Positions 35,237 through 44,665 of a stretch of DNA of 64,000 nucleotides are shown here, piece by piece. The notes beneath the pieces were generated by a model. That model was not told the origin of the DNA. It made no database searches and saw nothing but the letters and a program-made list of their open reading frames with translations. Made by a program: the position numbers and the translations under genes. Within the stretch, counting starts at the first letter, position 1. Each line of letters opens with the position of its first letter. Location: the NCBI GenBank assembly GCA_963703745.1, contig CAVPFL010000004.1:868001-932000 (forward strand), read 5' to 3'. This stretch comes from AP-15 sp963703745. GTDB lineage: Bacteria; Pseudomonadota; Alphaproteobacteria; ATCC43930; CGMCC-115725.

Positions 35237-36178
35237 TCAGTGGGTCTCCACTCGGCGGATGTAAAGTAGCTGGACAATCACCACCAGTAGCAGCACCGGA
35301 AAGACGGCGAGTGAGATCGTGGCGCCTTGGCTGAGGAGGCCGGTGCCGATGCCGAGCTGGTAGGCATAGGTGGCGAAGAGCTGGGTGGCGTTGGCCGGGC
35401 CCCCGCCCGTCAATACGTAGACGAGCTGGAAGTCTGCGAAGGTCTGAATGACCGAGAACAGCACGATGACCAAGGTTACTGGCAACAGCAGCGGCCATGT
35501 CACGTGCCGAAAGCGCTGCCAGGCCCGCGCCCCGTCGATCGCCGCGGCCTCGTGCAATTCGGGGCTAATGGTCTGCAACCCGGCGAGCAGCGCGATCGCG
35601 TAGAACGGCACGCCACGCCAGACGTTGACGATGATCACCGAGATCAGCGCGAGGTGCGGGTCGCCGAGCCAATTGATCCGGCTATGGATCACACCGAGCC
35701 TGAACAGCATCCAGTTGATTACGCTGAATGTCGGGTCGAACATCCATTTCCAGGCCAATGTCGACAGCACGGTCGGAATGATGAAGGGCAGCAGGATAAA
35801 GGCTCGAGTGAAAGCCTTGCCCTTGAAATGGTGGTTCAGCAGCAACGCGAGCCAAAGGCCTAGCGCGAGCTTGAACACTGTCGCGACCGCGGTGTAAACG
35901 CAGGTGTTCCACACTGCGACATGAAAAATGTCGTCGTTCCAGATCCGCTCGAAGTTCTGCAGTCCGACGAATTGGCCCGGCACGCCAACCTTGGCGTCGG
36001 TCACCGACAGCCGCACGCCTTCGACAAACGGATAGGCGATAAAGAGCCCGAGTAAAGCGAGGGTCGGCAGCAACAAAAGCATGGCCAGCCAACGCTCGTC
36101 TTCGAGCAACCTGGTGACCGGTCCACGCCTCGGAGAGCCGGCGTAGGCGGTCGGGGTGGCGAGGGTGGTAAAGGTCAT
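35237..36178 (-). CDS. ABC transporter permease (MalF/UgpA type)
   Basis: 313-residue permease with six membrane segments, the first at about 33-55 (LAMLLLLPTLALLGLFIAYPF). The EAA loop reads ELHEAAAIDGARAWQRFRHVTWP. It partners the MalG-type permease. It is encoded directly after the second binding protein gene (28 bp), which fixes the operon order: binding protein 2, MalF, MalG, ATPase, binding protein 1, amidohydrolase. Confidence 0.93.
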   Translation of the reverse strand: MTFTTLATPTAYAGSPRRGPVTRLLEDERWLAMLLLLPTLALLGLFIAYPFVEGVRLSVTDAKVGVPGQFVGLQNFERIWNDDIFHVAVWNTCVYTAVATVFKLALGLWLALLLNHHFKGKAFTRAFILLPFIIPTVLSTLAWKWMFDPTFSVINWMLFRLGVIHSRINWLGDPHLALISVIIVNVWRGVPFYAIALLAGLQTISPELHEAAAIDGARAWQRFRHVTWPLLLPVTLVIVLFSVIQTFADFQLVYVLTGGGPANATQLFATYAYQLGIGTGLLSQGATISLAVFPVLLLVVIVQLLYIRRVETH

Positions 36179-36206
36179 TTCGTGATCTTCTCTGGCACGG
36201 GTTAAG

Positions 36207-37541
36207 TCAAGCGTAGACCTTCACAAGCTCGTCATGCGCCCACTTTACCGCGTCTTCGGCCGGCATGCCCTGCACTGCCTTCGCATACATGTCGACGATG
36301 ATGTATTTCGTCACGACCTCTGCAGCCGCGCGGCCCGGCGGCCCGGCATAGCCGACCATCCGCGAGACATTGGGCAGGTCACGGAAAGGCAGCATGACCG
36401 GGTCGACGTTCCATACCGGGTCCTTCTCCCAGTCTTTTGTCGCGCCGTCCGTATAGCCCTGCTGCGAGGTGAACCACTTCTCGAACACCGGCTTCGAGTG
36501 CACCCATCGCAAAAAGTCCTTGGCAGCTTTTTGGTTCTTTGAGTAGCCCATGACCAAGTCGGTGAAGGGTCCAGGCAGAGCGAACTGGCCGCCGGGCCCC
36601 TTCGGGATCTTGGTGTGGAAGATATCCTTCCATAGCGGCTCACCCTTCTCGGTCAGATACGAGTCCGGCTTCTTTTTTGCCTCCAAGTAAATCGATGCGC
36701 CATTGTTGGTCGAGCTGATCGTACCAGAGAGAAAGGCCCGGTTATTGCTCGAATCATCCCAGGCGAGGCCGCCCTCGTCGCAACAATCCTTCCAAAAGCC
36801 GACTGCGAACTTGACCAACTCGATGGTCTCTTTAGTGTTGAGTGCGACGGTCTTGCCGTCGGCCTCAACTTCCTTGCCACCCCATGACCAGAGGTAGGGA
36901 TACCAGAAACCGGGCGCGTCGCCGAAAGTGTGGCCGAGGGTCTGGCCAAAGGGGTGGCCCGCGGCCTTGAGCTTCTTGCCGGCCGCTCGGTACTCTTCCC
37001 AGGTCTCGGGGAATTTGCCTTCGCTGTAGCCGATCTCGTCGAACCATGATTTGCGATTGGTCAACAGCCCGCCGCCGATCGCCCATGGAACCCCGATCCA
37101 TTTCCCGTTGACGTTGTCGACGATCCGAGCGAGGTCGTAATAGCCGCCCTGAGCGTTGCCGATCTCCTCGGCAACATCGCTGACATCTGCAACACTGGTT
37201 TCATAGAGACGCGGCCAGTTGCCGACCACCATGATGACATCGGCCCCGGTGCCGGACTGGATCGACGAGGTGATCCGCGCCTGGATGTCGTTGGCGTTGA
37301 TCATTTCGAGCTCAAGCTTGGTGCCGAGGTCCTTCTGGCATTGCGGTATGATCTGGGTTCGCAGCACTTGATCGGAGGCGGGTACAAAATCCGACCAGCG
37401 CACCCAGTGAACGGTGCTGGCCTGGCCATAGGCTGGGGCCCGTCCCGAGGTCAAGATCGTGGCCAGCCCGCCGCCGGCGCTTGCCGCAAACGCGCCGGCA
37501 CCGGAAAGTTGCAGAAGCCTCCGCCGGTCGATGCGCGCCAT
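36207..37541 (-). CDS. ABC transporter substrate-binding protein 2, paralogue of protein 1
   Basis: 444 residues, Tat signal RIDRRRLLQLSGAGAFAASAG and cleavage near YGQAS. Long identical stretches with protein 1 include FWYPYLWSWGGKEVE and KFAVGFWKDC, and the C-termini agree (KAVQGM, EDAVKWAH, ELVK). Differences concentrate in the middle (residues 120-170 and 300-380), as expected if ligand preference has changed. First gene of the operon; its promoter must lie in the 110 bp before the divergent amidohydrolase. Confidence 0.9.
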   Translation of the reverse strand: MARIDRRRLLQLSGAGAFAASAGGGLATILTSGRAPAYGQASTVHWVRWSDFVPASDQVLRTQIIPQCQKDLGTKLELEMINANDIQARITSSIQSGTGADVIMVVGNWPRLYETSVADVSDVAEEIGNAQGGYYDLARIVDNVNGKWIGVPWAIGGGLLTNRKSWFDEIGYSEGKFPETWEEYRAAGKKLKAAGHPFGQTLGHTFGDAPGFWYPYLWSWGGKEVEADGKTVALNTKETIELVKFAVGFWKDCCDEGGLAWDDSSNNRAFLSGTISSTNNGASIYLEAKKKPDSYLTEKGEPLWKDIFHTKIPKGPGGQFALPGPFTDLVMGYSKNQKAAKDFLRWVHSKPVFEKWFTSQQGYTDGATKDWEKDPVWNVDPVMLPFRDLPNVSRMVGYAGPPGRAAAEVVTKYIIVDMYAKAVQGMPAEDAVKWAHDELVKVYA

Positions 37542-37651
37542 ATTCGCTCCTCCCTTTCGTCCCGGATCATTCCGCCGCGTACCACCAAATGTTTAAATGC
37601 AACCGCATCTCAGCACAAGGTCGGCGGGACGGTGAGGGAGGGTCTCCGAAA

Positions 37652-38716
37652 ATGGGGCAAAGTCATCTTTTTGGCGACACTACGCGGCGGGGTCTGCTGA
37701 CGGCGCTTGCCGCGGCGGGAGCGGGTATGGTCCTGTCGCGGAGCGGGTTGTTGGCGCAGCCGACGCGGCGCCTCGTCGACACCCACCACCACTATTATCC
37801 GCGGGAGATCATCGAGGCCTGGCAGGGCTACATGAGCCGGAACGGCGAAGGCCGGCTGCAACCCAGTGTCGCCGATTGGCAGCCCGCAAGCTCGCTCGAG
37901 GAGATGGACACGAGCGGCGTCGCGACCTCGATCCTCTCGCTCGCCTCGATCCCCGGCGTGTGGTTCGGCCTCGATGCATCGGGCATGCGCCAGATGTCGC
38001 GGCTGTGCAACGAATTCGCGGCCAAGATGGTGCAGGATTATCCGGGCCGCTACGGACTCTTCGCCTGCCTACCGATGCCGGATGTCGACGGCTCCCTCGC
38101 CGAGATCGCCTACGCGTTTGATACGCTGAAGGCGGACGGCATCAACCTGTCGACCAGCTTCGGCGACAAATGGCCCGGTGACCCCGCCTACAAGCCCGTG
38201 TTCGAGGAGCTGAACCGGCGCAAGGCGGTCGTCTTCTTCCACCCTTACGCGCCCAATTGCTGCGGCAGTCTCAATTCGGGGGTGCCGCCGGGATTCCTCG
38301 AATTTCCCTACGATACCGGCCGCGCCATCACCAGCCTCTTGCTGAGCGGCAGCTTGGCCCGGCTCCGCGACATCCGCTGGCTGTTTTCGCATGGCGGCGG
38401 GGTCATGCCGATGCTGGCCGGCCGCGTCGCGTTTTTCACCGCGGCCCGCAAGGACGCCGCCGAGATAGCGCCTAATGGGGTGCTCGCCGAGCTGCAGCGC
38501 CTCTATTACGACACGGCCAACGCGGCCTGGCCGGTATCGATGGCGGGCGTGCTCAAGATGGTCCCGCCGTCGCAGATCCTCTTCGGCACCGATTTCCCCT
38601 ATGTGCCGACCACACTGCAAATCGACGCATTGGAGAAGAATGGCCTTTCGGCTGAGACTCTCGCCGCGATCCAACGCGAAAACGCGATCCGCTTGATCCC
38701 GCGCCTGAACGCGTGA
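37652..38716 (+). CDS. Exported amidohydrolase (Amidohydrolase_2 family)
   Basis: 354 residues. Twin-arginine-like signal TTRRGLLTALAAAGAGM, cleavage near LLAQP, then a TIM-barrel hydrolase: DTHHHYYP metal motif, FFHPYAPNC, SHGGGVMPML and FGTDFPYVP. The family contains ACMSD-type decarboxylases and lactone or amide hydrolases. ATG 37652 is chosen because the signal motif follows it; GGGAGGG lies further upstream than ideal. First gene of a four-gene set divergent from the ABC operon. Confidence 0.85.
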   Translation: MGQSHLFGDTTRRGLLTALAAAGAGMVLSRSGLLAQPTRRLVDTHHHYYPREIIEAWQGYMSRNGEGRLQPSVADWQPASSLEEMDTSGVATSILSLASIPGVWFGLDASGMRQMSRLCNEFAAKMVQDYPGRYGLFACLPMPDVDGSLAEIAYAFDTLKADGINLSTSFGDKWPGDPAYKPVFEELNRRKAVVFFHPYAPNCCGSLNSGVPPGFLEFPYDTGRAITSLLLSGSLARLRDIRWLFSHGGGVMPMLAGRVAFFTAARKDAAEIAPNGVLAELQRLYYDTANAAWPVSMAGVLKMVPPSQILFGTDFPYVPTTLQIDALEKNGLSAETLAAIQRENAIRLIPRLNA

Positions 38717-38741
38717 CACTGTCGGATTAAGGAGCTTTCCA

Positions 38742-39182
38742 ATGAAACTAACAAGCGCACCCATGCTGACGCTCGCCGGCCTTGCGATCGGCGCACTCGC
38801 GGTTCTAGCGGGGGACGCCGCCGGCCAAGCCCCGGGCGCGGCCGCCCCGCGCAGCCAAGCCAGCAAGATCTTCGAGCAGGCGATGCCGAATGTTCCAGGG
38901 AAGAGCCTGACCGCCGTGATCGTCGACTATCCGCCGGGCGGTGCCTCGCCGCCGCACCATCACGCGGCTTCCGGCTTCATCTTCGCCTATGTGCTCGCGG
39001 GCGCGGTCCGCTCGCAACTCGAAGGCGGCCCCGTGGAGGTATACCGTATCGGAGAAAGCTGGTGGGAGCCGCCAGCCGCTCACCACGTCGTCAGCGCCAA
39101 CGCCAGTCCGACCGAGCCGGCACGGCTGCTCGCCGTGATCGTAGCCGATACCGGCGCCGAGCTGACCACCTACGACCCTTAA
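38742..39182 (+). CDS. Secreted cupin-domain protein
   Basis: 146 residues with a signal peptide (about 1-28, cleavage near AAGQA) and one cupin barrel: SPPHHHAASGFIFAYVLAGAV (metal-binding His cluster) and WWEPPAAHHVVSANAS (second motif with His-His). Such cupins bind a metal and act in small-molecule turnover or sensing. 25 bp after the amidohydrolase gene, GGAG ribosome site. Confidence 0.85.
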   Translation: MKLTSAPMLTLAGLAIGALAVLAGDAAGQAPGAAAPRSQASKIFEQAMPNVPGKSLTAVIVDYPPGGASPPHHHAASGFIFAYVLAGAVRSQLEGGPVEVYRIGESWWEPPAAHHVVSANASPTEPARLLAVIVADTGAELTTYDP

Positions 39183-39201
39183 AGCAACTGGAGAGAGGTG
39201 G

Positions 39202-39762
39202 ATGAGCGACCTCAACGTCCTCGCGATATGCGGCAGTCTACGGACGGGCTCATACAACAAGGCGGCGTTGCGTACGGCGATCGAGCTCAAGCCGCCGGGG
39301 ATGACCATCGAGACCGCGGATATTGGCTCGTTTCCGCTCTACAACGAGGATGTTCGTGCGCAAGGCTTCCCGCCACCGGTCGAGACCTTCCGCCGCCAAA
39401 TCGCGGCAGCCGACGCGCTGCTCTTCGTTACCCCCGAGTACAACTATACGATCTCGGGAGTGCTTAAGAACGCGATCGACTGGGCCTCGCGTCCGCCCGA
39501 TCAGCCTTTCGCCGGGAAACCCGTAGCGATGATGGGAGCCGGCGCCGGAATGGCCGGCACCGCACGGGCGCAATACGATCTGCGTAAATGCTGCGTCTTT
39601 CTCGACATGCACCCCTTAAACAAGCCCGAGGTATTGATCGGCCAGGCGCATACCAAATTCGACGCCGAAGGCCGCTTTACCGACGAGGTCGGGCGCGGGC
39701 TCATTCGCGATCTGCTTGTGGCACTCGAAGCGTGGACCCGGCAGATCGGCCGCAAGAACTGA
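39202..39762 (+). CDS. NADPH-dependent FMN reductase
   Basis: 186-residue flavodoxin-fold reductase. NVLAICGSLRTGSYNKAAL binds FMN phosphate, LFVTPEYNYTISGVLKNAIDW is the family signature and KPVAMMGAGAGMAGT follows. Likely supplies reduced flavin or reduces quinones or azo compounds. GGAGAGAGG precedes ATG 39202. It could serve the flavin monooxygenases elsewhere in the window, which is inference only. Confidence 0.93.
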   Translation: MSDLNVLAICGSLRTGSYNKAALRTAIELKPPGMTIETADIGSFPLYNEDVRAQGFPPPVETFRRQIAAADALLFVTPEYNYTISGVLKNAIDWASRPPDQPFAGKPVAMMGAGAGMAGTARAQYDLRKCCVFLDMHPLNKPEVLIGQAHTKFDAEGRFTDEVGRGLIRDLLVALEAWTRQIGRKN

Positions 39763-39779
39763 ATCCTGAGAGGAACGCC

Positions 39780-40586
39780 ATGGATCTGGATTTCACAGGT
39801 AAGGTCGCGCTAATCACCGGCGCTGGAAACGGCATCGGCCGCGCCACGACACTTGCCTTCGCCAAAAGCGGCGCCAAGGTCGTCGTTGTCGACCGTGACA
39901 CAGCGAGCGGTGAGGCGACCGCCGGGATCGTCCGTCAGCAGGGCGGGCAAGCGCATTTCGTCGCCGCCGACGTCACCAAATCGGCCGATGTGAGGGCCTA
40001 TGTGAAGGCGGCCCTCGACGCCTACGGCGCGATCGACTGCTTTTTCAACAATGCCGGCATTGAAGGCAAATGGGCCCATACCGCCGAGCATGACGAGGAC
40101 GCGTTCGACCAGGTCATCGCGGTCAACGTCAAGGGCGTCTTCCTCGGGCTGCGCCATGTCTTGCCGGTCATGTTGCGGCAAAAGCGGGGTGCGATAGTTA
40201 ACACCGCATCGGTTGCCGGGCTCGTCGCAACCCCAGGGATGCCGGCCTATGTCGCCTCGAAGCACGCGGTCATCGGCCTGACCAAGACCGCGGCCGGCGA
40301 GGTTGCCCGCCAGGGCATCCGGGTCAACGCGGTATGCCCTGGCCCGGTCGACACGCGGATGATCCATTCGCTCGAGGCCCAGCTCAACCCGTCCGACCCG
40401 GCGAGTGTAGGCCGGCGCTACCAATCGGCCATCCCGATCGGCCGCTACGTCACGCCCGACGAGATCGCCAACACCGTCTTGTTCCTGTGCTCCGACCTAG
40501 CCTCGGCAATTACCGGTGCGCAATACGTCGTCGACGGCGCACGGACGGCGACCGGCGGCGCGGTGACCCAGGCGATGGGAAGCTAA
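39780..40586 (+). CDS. SDR family oxidoreductase
   Basis: 268-residue classical short-chain dehydrogenase. TGxxxGxG is TGAGNGIG (about 14-21), Asp in DVT, NNAG, catalytic Ser in NTASVAG, YxxxK as YVASK, and PGPVDT after it. Acidic residue VVDRD after beta 2 suggests NAD(H). Last of the set with the amidohydrolase, cupin and FMN reductase. AGAGGAACGCC precedes ATG 39780. Confidence 0.94.
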   Translation: MDLDFTGKVALITGAGNGIGRATTLAFAKSGAKVVVVDRDTASGEATAGIVRQQGGQAHFVAADVTKSADVRAYVKAALDAYGAIDCFFNNAGIEGKWAHTAEHDEDAFDQVIAVNVKGVFLGLRHVLPVMLRQKRGAIVNTASVAGLVATPGMPAYVASKHAVIGLTKTAAGEVARQGIRVNAVCPGPVDTRMIHSLEAQLNPSDPASVGRRYQSAIPIGRYVTPDEIANTVLFLCSDLASAITGAQYVVDGARTATGGAVTQAMGS

Positions 40587-40961
40587 GCTAAGCCGCGTTG
40601 CGGATAAGCGCGGACCCCTTGGGGAGGCGAGACCCACACCCATATGCGGTACTCGTGTCATGGAGTCAATTGTCATAATGATATTGCGGCGTAATGGCAC
40701 CAGAAAAGGACGATTTTCATGAGAATGATACGCGGAAAGACGCCGCCGCCTAATTCCGCTGCCGGGCCGCTGCCAAACTGCATTTGGGCGCCGAAATTCC
40801 GCTGTCGTCCGGTTTCCCGGAAATCGGCTCAAGTTACTGATCTCTAGAAGATATTCGGCGTCAGACGGAGGTTTTTCGGGGCTAAAACGGGAGTTTTCCG
40901 CTGTCGTCAGGGGAACTAACGGCGGGGGTTCGGCCATCTCCCGACCCCGCCGCGGCCACGA
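40587..40961. other. Intergenic region with 13-bp direct repeat, possible IS remnant
   Basis: 375 bp with no supportable gene. Composition is lower in GC around 40660-40740. The sequence TTCCGCTGTCGTC occurs at 40797-40809 and again at 40896-40908. The stretch around 40675-40730 resembles the non-coding ends of insertion sequences, but I cannot name a family or find terminal inverted repeats. Confidence 0.35.
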
Positions 40962-41605
40962 TCAGGTCCCCTTGTATTTGATCGAGCACCCGTAGGCCTG
41001 GGTGGCGGCAATTGCGACGGGCTTGCCCGCGGCTACCTCGTCGAGCGCCGCGACCAGATAGTTCTTGGCGGTCTTGACATCCGCCAAGCGTGTCGAAGGG
41101 GTGTCGTCGATCGCCCCCATATAAGCGACCCGGCCGCCGCGATCGATCACGACAATGTGCGGCGTCGCCCGCGCGTCATAGAGACGGCCGACCACGCCGT
41201 CCGGATCAAGCAGGAAATCACTCGGTGCCGCCTGCCAGCGAGCGGGATCGGCCTGTGCTTCGGCCTGTGTCACATAGCCTCGCTCGCCCGGCGCCGAAGA
41301 TGCGATGGTCAGCCAGACATCGCCCTCCCCGGTGTATCTGCGCTGCAGCGCCAGCATGTTGCCGCTGTTGTAGTGCTTGCCGACAAACGGGCAGCCGTCG
41401 TTGGTCCATTACAGGATCACGATCTTGCCGGCATAGTCGCCGAGGCTGATCGCCCGGCCGCCGATATCCAGCGCGCTGAACGCCGGCGCCGGCGCACCCG
41501 TTTGGCGGTTGCAGACGCGTCGATCGCCGTCGCGCGATCGTTCGATAGCGCCGCGCCCGCGACGAGAGCGGCTGTCACGGCGATCGTCGGAACAAGCTTG
41601 GCCAT
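40962..41605 (-). pseudogene. Secreted redoxin (thioredoxin-fold), inactivated
   Basis: Reads MAKLVPTIAVTAALVAGAAL as a signal peptide from ATG 41605. The frame then breaks at about 41488, where homologous sequence continues one frame over as GAPAPAFSALDIGGRAISLGD. At 41409-41411 a TAA stands where GKIVIL should run into WTNDGCPFVGKHYNSGN. The rest (RRYTGEGDVWLTIASS, ATPHIVVIDRGG, AYGCSIKYKG) is intact. Only one Cys remains in the active-site segment (DGCPFV), as in the AhpC-like redoxins. It lies 17 bp after the DsbD-like gene, so the pair once formed an operon for extracytoplasmic thiol chemistry. Confidence 0.85.
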
Positions 41606-41622
41606 AATCCACTCCGTTCGGG

Positions 41623-43716
41623 TCAGACTTTGCCGAGCGCGTCGAGCACGCTCGCCGCGGTAAGGATCTGCGGCAGGATAACGGGTTCGCCCTTGCCTCC
41701 ATAAAGCAGATAGAGCGGGACGCCGCTGCGGCCGAATTGCTGCAGAAGAGCGGTGATTTCCGGGTTTTGTGTCGTCCAGTCGCCCTTCAAGGCGATAATG
41801 CCGCGCGCGGCAAAGGCCCGGCGCACCGCCTCGCTGTCGAGGGTGACCCGTTCGTTGATCAAGCAGGTGACGCACCAAGAAGCCGTCAGATTGACGAAGA
41901 CGGGCTTTCCCTTAGCCTCGAGCGTCGAAAGCCGCTCGGCAGTGAACGGCTGGTAAACGAGCTCGTCCTGCGGCGCGGCGCTCGCCATTCCAGCCTCGGT
42001 TTTTGTCAGGGATGCGGCCAGAAAGATTGATGCGGCCGTCCCGGCGGCGGCGAGCGCGATGCCGAGCCGACGACCGAGAGGGGCGGCGAGCCGTGTCCGC
42101 CCATAGATCCAGACGGCAAAGCCGACCAGCACGAGCCCAAACAGTGCGGCCAGCGACTGCCCCGGCCCGGCTTCCTGGATCAGCACCCAAATCAGCCAGG
42201 CGACCGTACCGTAGAGCGGGAAGGCAAGGAGTTGTTTGACCAGATCCATCCAAGCCCCCGGCCTCGGCAAAACCCGCTGCCATCCCGGGATGACGGTTGC
42301 AACCAGATAGGGTGCGGCGAGCCCGAGACCGAGCGCCAGAAAGATGCCGATTGCGACCGGGTCGGGTGCGATTAGCGCGAAGCCGAGAGCGGCACCCATG
42401 AACGGGGCGGTGCAAGGGGTCGCAACAATCGTCGCTAAGACCCCCGTGAAAAATGTGCCGATCAGCCCCGTCCGGTCCGCGAGCCGGCCGCCGGTTCCGG
42501 CCAACCCCTCGCCAAAGGCGACGACGCCGGAGAGGCTCAAGCCCATCGCAAACAGTAGATAGGCGACGACCGCGACAAATATCGGGGTCTGCAACTGAAA
42601 CCCCCAGCCGATCGCCTGGCCGCCGGCGCGCAGCGCCAATAGCGCGCCGCCGAGGGCGGCAAAGCTCGCCAGCACACCACCTGTGTAGGCGAGCCCATGG
42701 CCGAGTTTCATCGAGGGGTGAGCATGCGCCTGCCTGGCAAGGCTCAGAAGCTTCAACGACAGGATCGGGAAGACACAGGGCATGGCGTTGAGAACGACGC
42801 CACCGAGAAAGGCCAGCAGCAACGCCTGCCACCCGGCGAGGCCACCCTCCGCCGCCAGCCCAGCGGCGGGGTTGGCGCTTATCTCGAAGGCGCGCTCGGT
42901 GCCGTCCTGGCTGCGCAGCGCCAGAACGCCGTCGAGGGTCGCCGGCGTGGCAGTCGCGGCGGTGGCCTTTTCCAGCACGATTTCGAGACCGTCGGGCCGA
43001 CGGTTCGTCCGGGGTTCGGCCCCGTGGTCGATCAACGAACCGTCATTCGGAAAAAACATCCCGGTCGGATCGCGCAGCCCCTCAAGGGCCCCTTCCGGAA
43101 CCAGCAGACGGTAATTATGGGCGCCGGAGACAAAGCGGGTCTCGAACGTCGCCGGGAGTGGTAGCGTCCGGCGGACGGCAGCGAAGAGGGTCGCGGCGGC
43201 GGCGTCGGGGACGGCCGGCCCCGCGGCGACAGGTAGTTTCAGCGACAGCGCGGCGCCGCCGGGTATGCAGATCTCGGAGCAGGCGAGCCAGGACGCATCT
43301 GCCGCAAGGACGGCGGGATCACCCGTTGCAACTTCTCTTGGGACTGCGATCGGCACGAGAAGGTCGGCCGAGCCGGCATAGCCGTAATTGCCGATGCCGC
43401 TTTGCACAAAGCGCTCGGGCACGGGCCAATGAATACTGCCGGCCGAGAATCCCGAGGGCGGCCGCCAGTCGATCGTCGTCGGCAGGCCGGAATCGCCCGG
43501 ATTGCGCCAATAGACATGCCAGCCGGGCTTGATCGCGAGGTGAAGGTCGACCCATAGCGTCGACGCTGGAGCAAGCGACGTCGTCTCGGCGACAAGTTCG
43601 GCCGTGACGAGGTCCTTTGGGTCGGGCGGGCCGCCCGCTCGTGCCGGTAATCCCGCGGCGAACACCGCCATCACGGCGATCGCCGGTGCGAACCCAAGGG
43701 CCGAGGAGATCCCCAT
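41623..43716 (-). CDS. DsbD/ScsB-like thiol:disulfide interchange protein
   Basis: 697 residues. Signal peptide; N-terminal periplasmic domain with WLACSEICIPG (about 140-150), typical of ScsB; an eight-segment membrane domain with the redox Cys pair in LNAMPCVFPILSLK and ATPCTAPFMG; and a C-terminal thioredoxin domain with CxxC in ASWCVTCLINE. It moves electrons from cytoplasmic thioredoxin to periplasmic partners. The neighbouring redoxin, now inactivated, was probably one of them. Confidence 0.92.
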   Translation of the reverse strand: MGISSALGFAPAIAVMAVFAAGLPARAGGPPDPKDLVTAELVAETTSLAPASTLWVDLHLAIKPGWHVYWRNPGDSGLPTTIDWRPPSGFSAGSIHWPVPERFVQSGIGNYGYAGSADLLVPIAVPREVATGDPAVLAADASWLACSEICIPGGAALSLKLPVAAGPAVPDAAAATLFAAVRRTLPLPATFETRFVSGAHNYRLLVPEGALEGLRDPTGMFFPNDGSLIDHGAEPRTNRRPDGLEIVLEKATAATATPATLDGVLALRSQDGTERAFEISANPAAGLAAEGGLAGWQALLLAFLGGVVLNAMPCVFPILSLKLLSLARQAHAHPSMKLGHGLAYTGGVLASFAALGGALLALRAGGQAIGWGFQLQTPIFVAVVAYLLFAMGLSLSGVVAFGEGLAGTGGRLADRTGLIGTFFTGVLATIVATPCTAPFMGAALGFALIAPDPVAIGIFLALGLGLAAPYLVATVIPGWQRVLPRPGAWMDLVKQLLAFPLYGTVAWLIWVLIQEAGPGQSLAALFGLVLVGFAVWIYGRTRLAAPLGRRLGIALAAAGTAASIFLAASLTKTEAGMASAAPQDELVYQPFTAERLSTLEAKGKPVFVNLTASWCVTCLINERVTLDSEAVRRAFAARGIIALKGDWTTQNPEITALLQQFGRSGVPLYLLYGGKGEPVILPQILTAASVLDALGKV

Positions 43717-43863
43717 TTCCGCTCCGCTGCGACGCGCCTTGCCGGCGCACTATACCACGACAAAATGGGGCGATCAGAGGGCGCTTCCAGCCTCCGCACC
43801 TCGATCGCCGATGACAATACGCCGGTACGTGCGTTATCGTTAAACTATCAACTCCGGCCCGGA

Positions 43864-44643
43864 ATGAAGAACATGAACCAACCTCGCACGCTCGCGATCG
43901 ATATCGGCGGCAGCGGGATCAAGGCGGCCCTGCTCGACAGTGACGGAAGCATGATCGGCGACCGGCAACGAGTACCGACCCCAGCCAAGCCGATCGCACC
44001 TGACGCCCTGGTCCACGCGATCGAGGAGGCCGCATCGCCGCTCGGCGACTTCGAACGGGTGTCGGTCGGCTTTCCGGGCTATGTACGCGATGGGCGAGTG
44101 CTGACCGCTCCCAATCTCGGCAGCGAGGTATTGGCCGGCTTCGACCTGCAATCTGCGCTCGCCCGACATTGGGGTAAGCCGGTGCGCGTGCTCAACGATG
44201 CCGACGTTCAGGGGTTTGGTGCGATCAAGGGCCACGGAGTGGAAATGGTGTTGACGCTCGGCACAGGTGCCGGCACGGCGATCTTCCGCGATGGCGAGAT
44301 CATGCCGCATCTCGAGCTCGCCCATCACCCGGTCAGCGGGAACAAGACCTACGACGAATACATCGGCAACGCCGCCCGCCAGAAAAAGGGCAAGAAAGCC
44401 TGGAACAAACGGGTCGCCAAGGTGATTGAAATCCTCCGCGTCGTCGTCCGCTTCGATCACCTCTATCTCGGCGGCGGCAACGCCAAGCACATCGATTTTG
44501 CGCTGCCGCCCGATGTCACGATCGTGCCGAATACAGACGGTCTGACCGGCGGCATCAGGCTCTGGCGCGAGGAGCCTGAGGCCGCTGCGACGATCGAGCC
44601 ATCACCTGGCGAGCCGGATCAGACCTCCGCGACCTCGACTTAG
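43864..44643 (+). CDS. ppgK: ROK-type kinase, polyphosphate glucokinase-like
   Basis: 259-residue sugar kinase. Phosphate-1 motif LAIDIGGSGIKAALLD, then SVGFPGYVRDGRVLTAPNL, VRVLNDADVQGFGA (catalytic Asp region) and LTLGTGAGTAIF. The order and the short length match polyphosphate/ATP glucokinases and glucomannokinases. Starts ATG 43864 or 43873; the frame upstream to 43765 lacks family sequence. Phosphorylates glucose using polyphosphate or ATP; the donor cannot be told from sequence. Confidence 0.85.
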   Translation: MKNMNQPRTLAIDIGGSGIKAALLDSDGSMIGDRQRVPTPAKPIAPDALVHAIEEAASPLGDFERVSVGFPGYVRDGRVLTAPNLGSEVLAGFDLQSALARHWGKPVRVLNDADVQGFGAIKGHGVEMVLTLGTGAGTAIFRDGEIMPHLELAHHPVSGNKTYDEYIGNAARQKKGKKAWNKRVAKVIEILRVVVRFDHLYLGGGNAKHIDFALPPDVTIVPNTDGLTGGIRLWREEPEAAATIEPSPGEPDQTSATST

Positions 44644-44665
44644 CACTCGCCCGAGCCGCCGCGGA

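Noticed and set aside
41417..41878. 153-codon minus frame containing the redoxin start
   Set aside because: Only the part from ATG 41605 is the redoxin signal peptide; the rest overlaps the DsbD gene out of frame.
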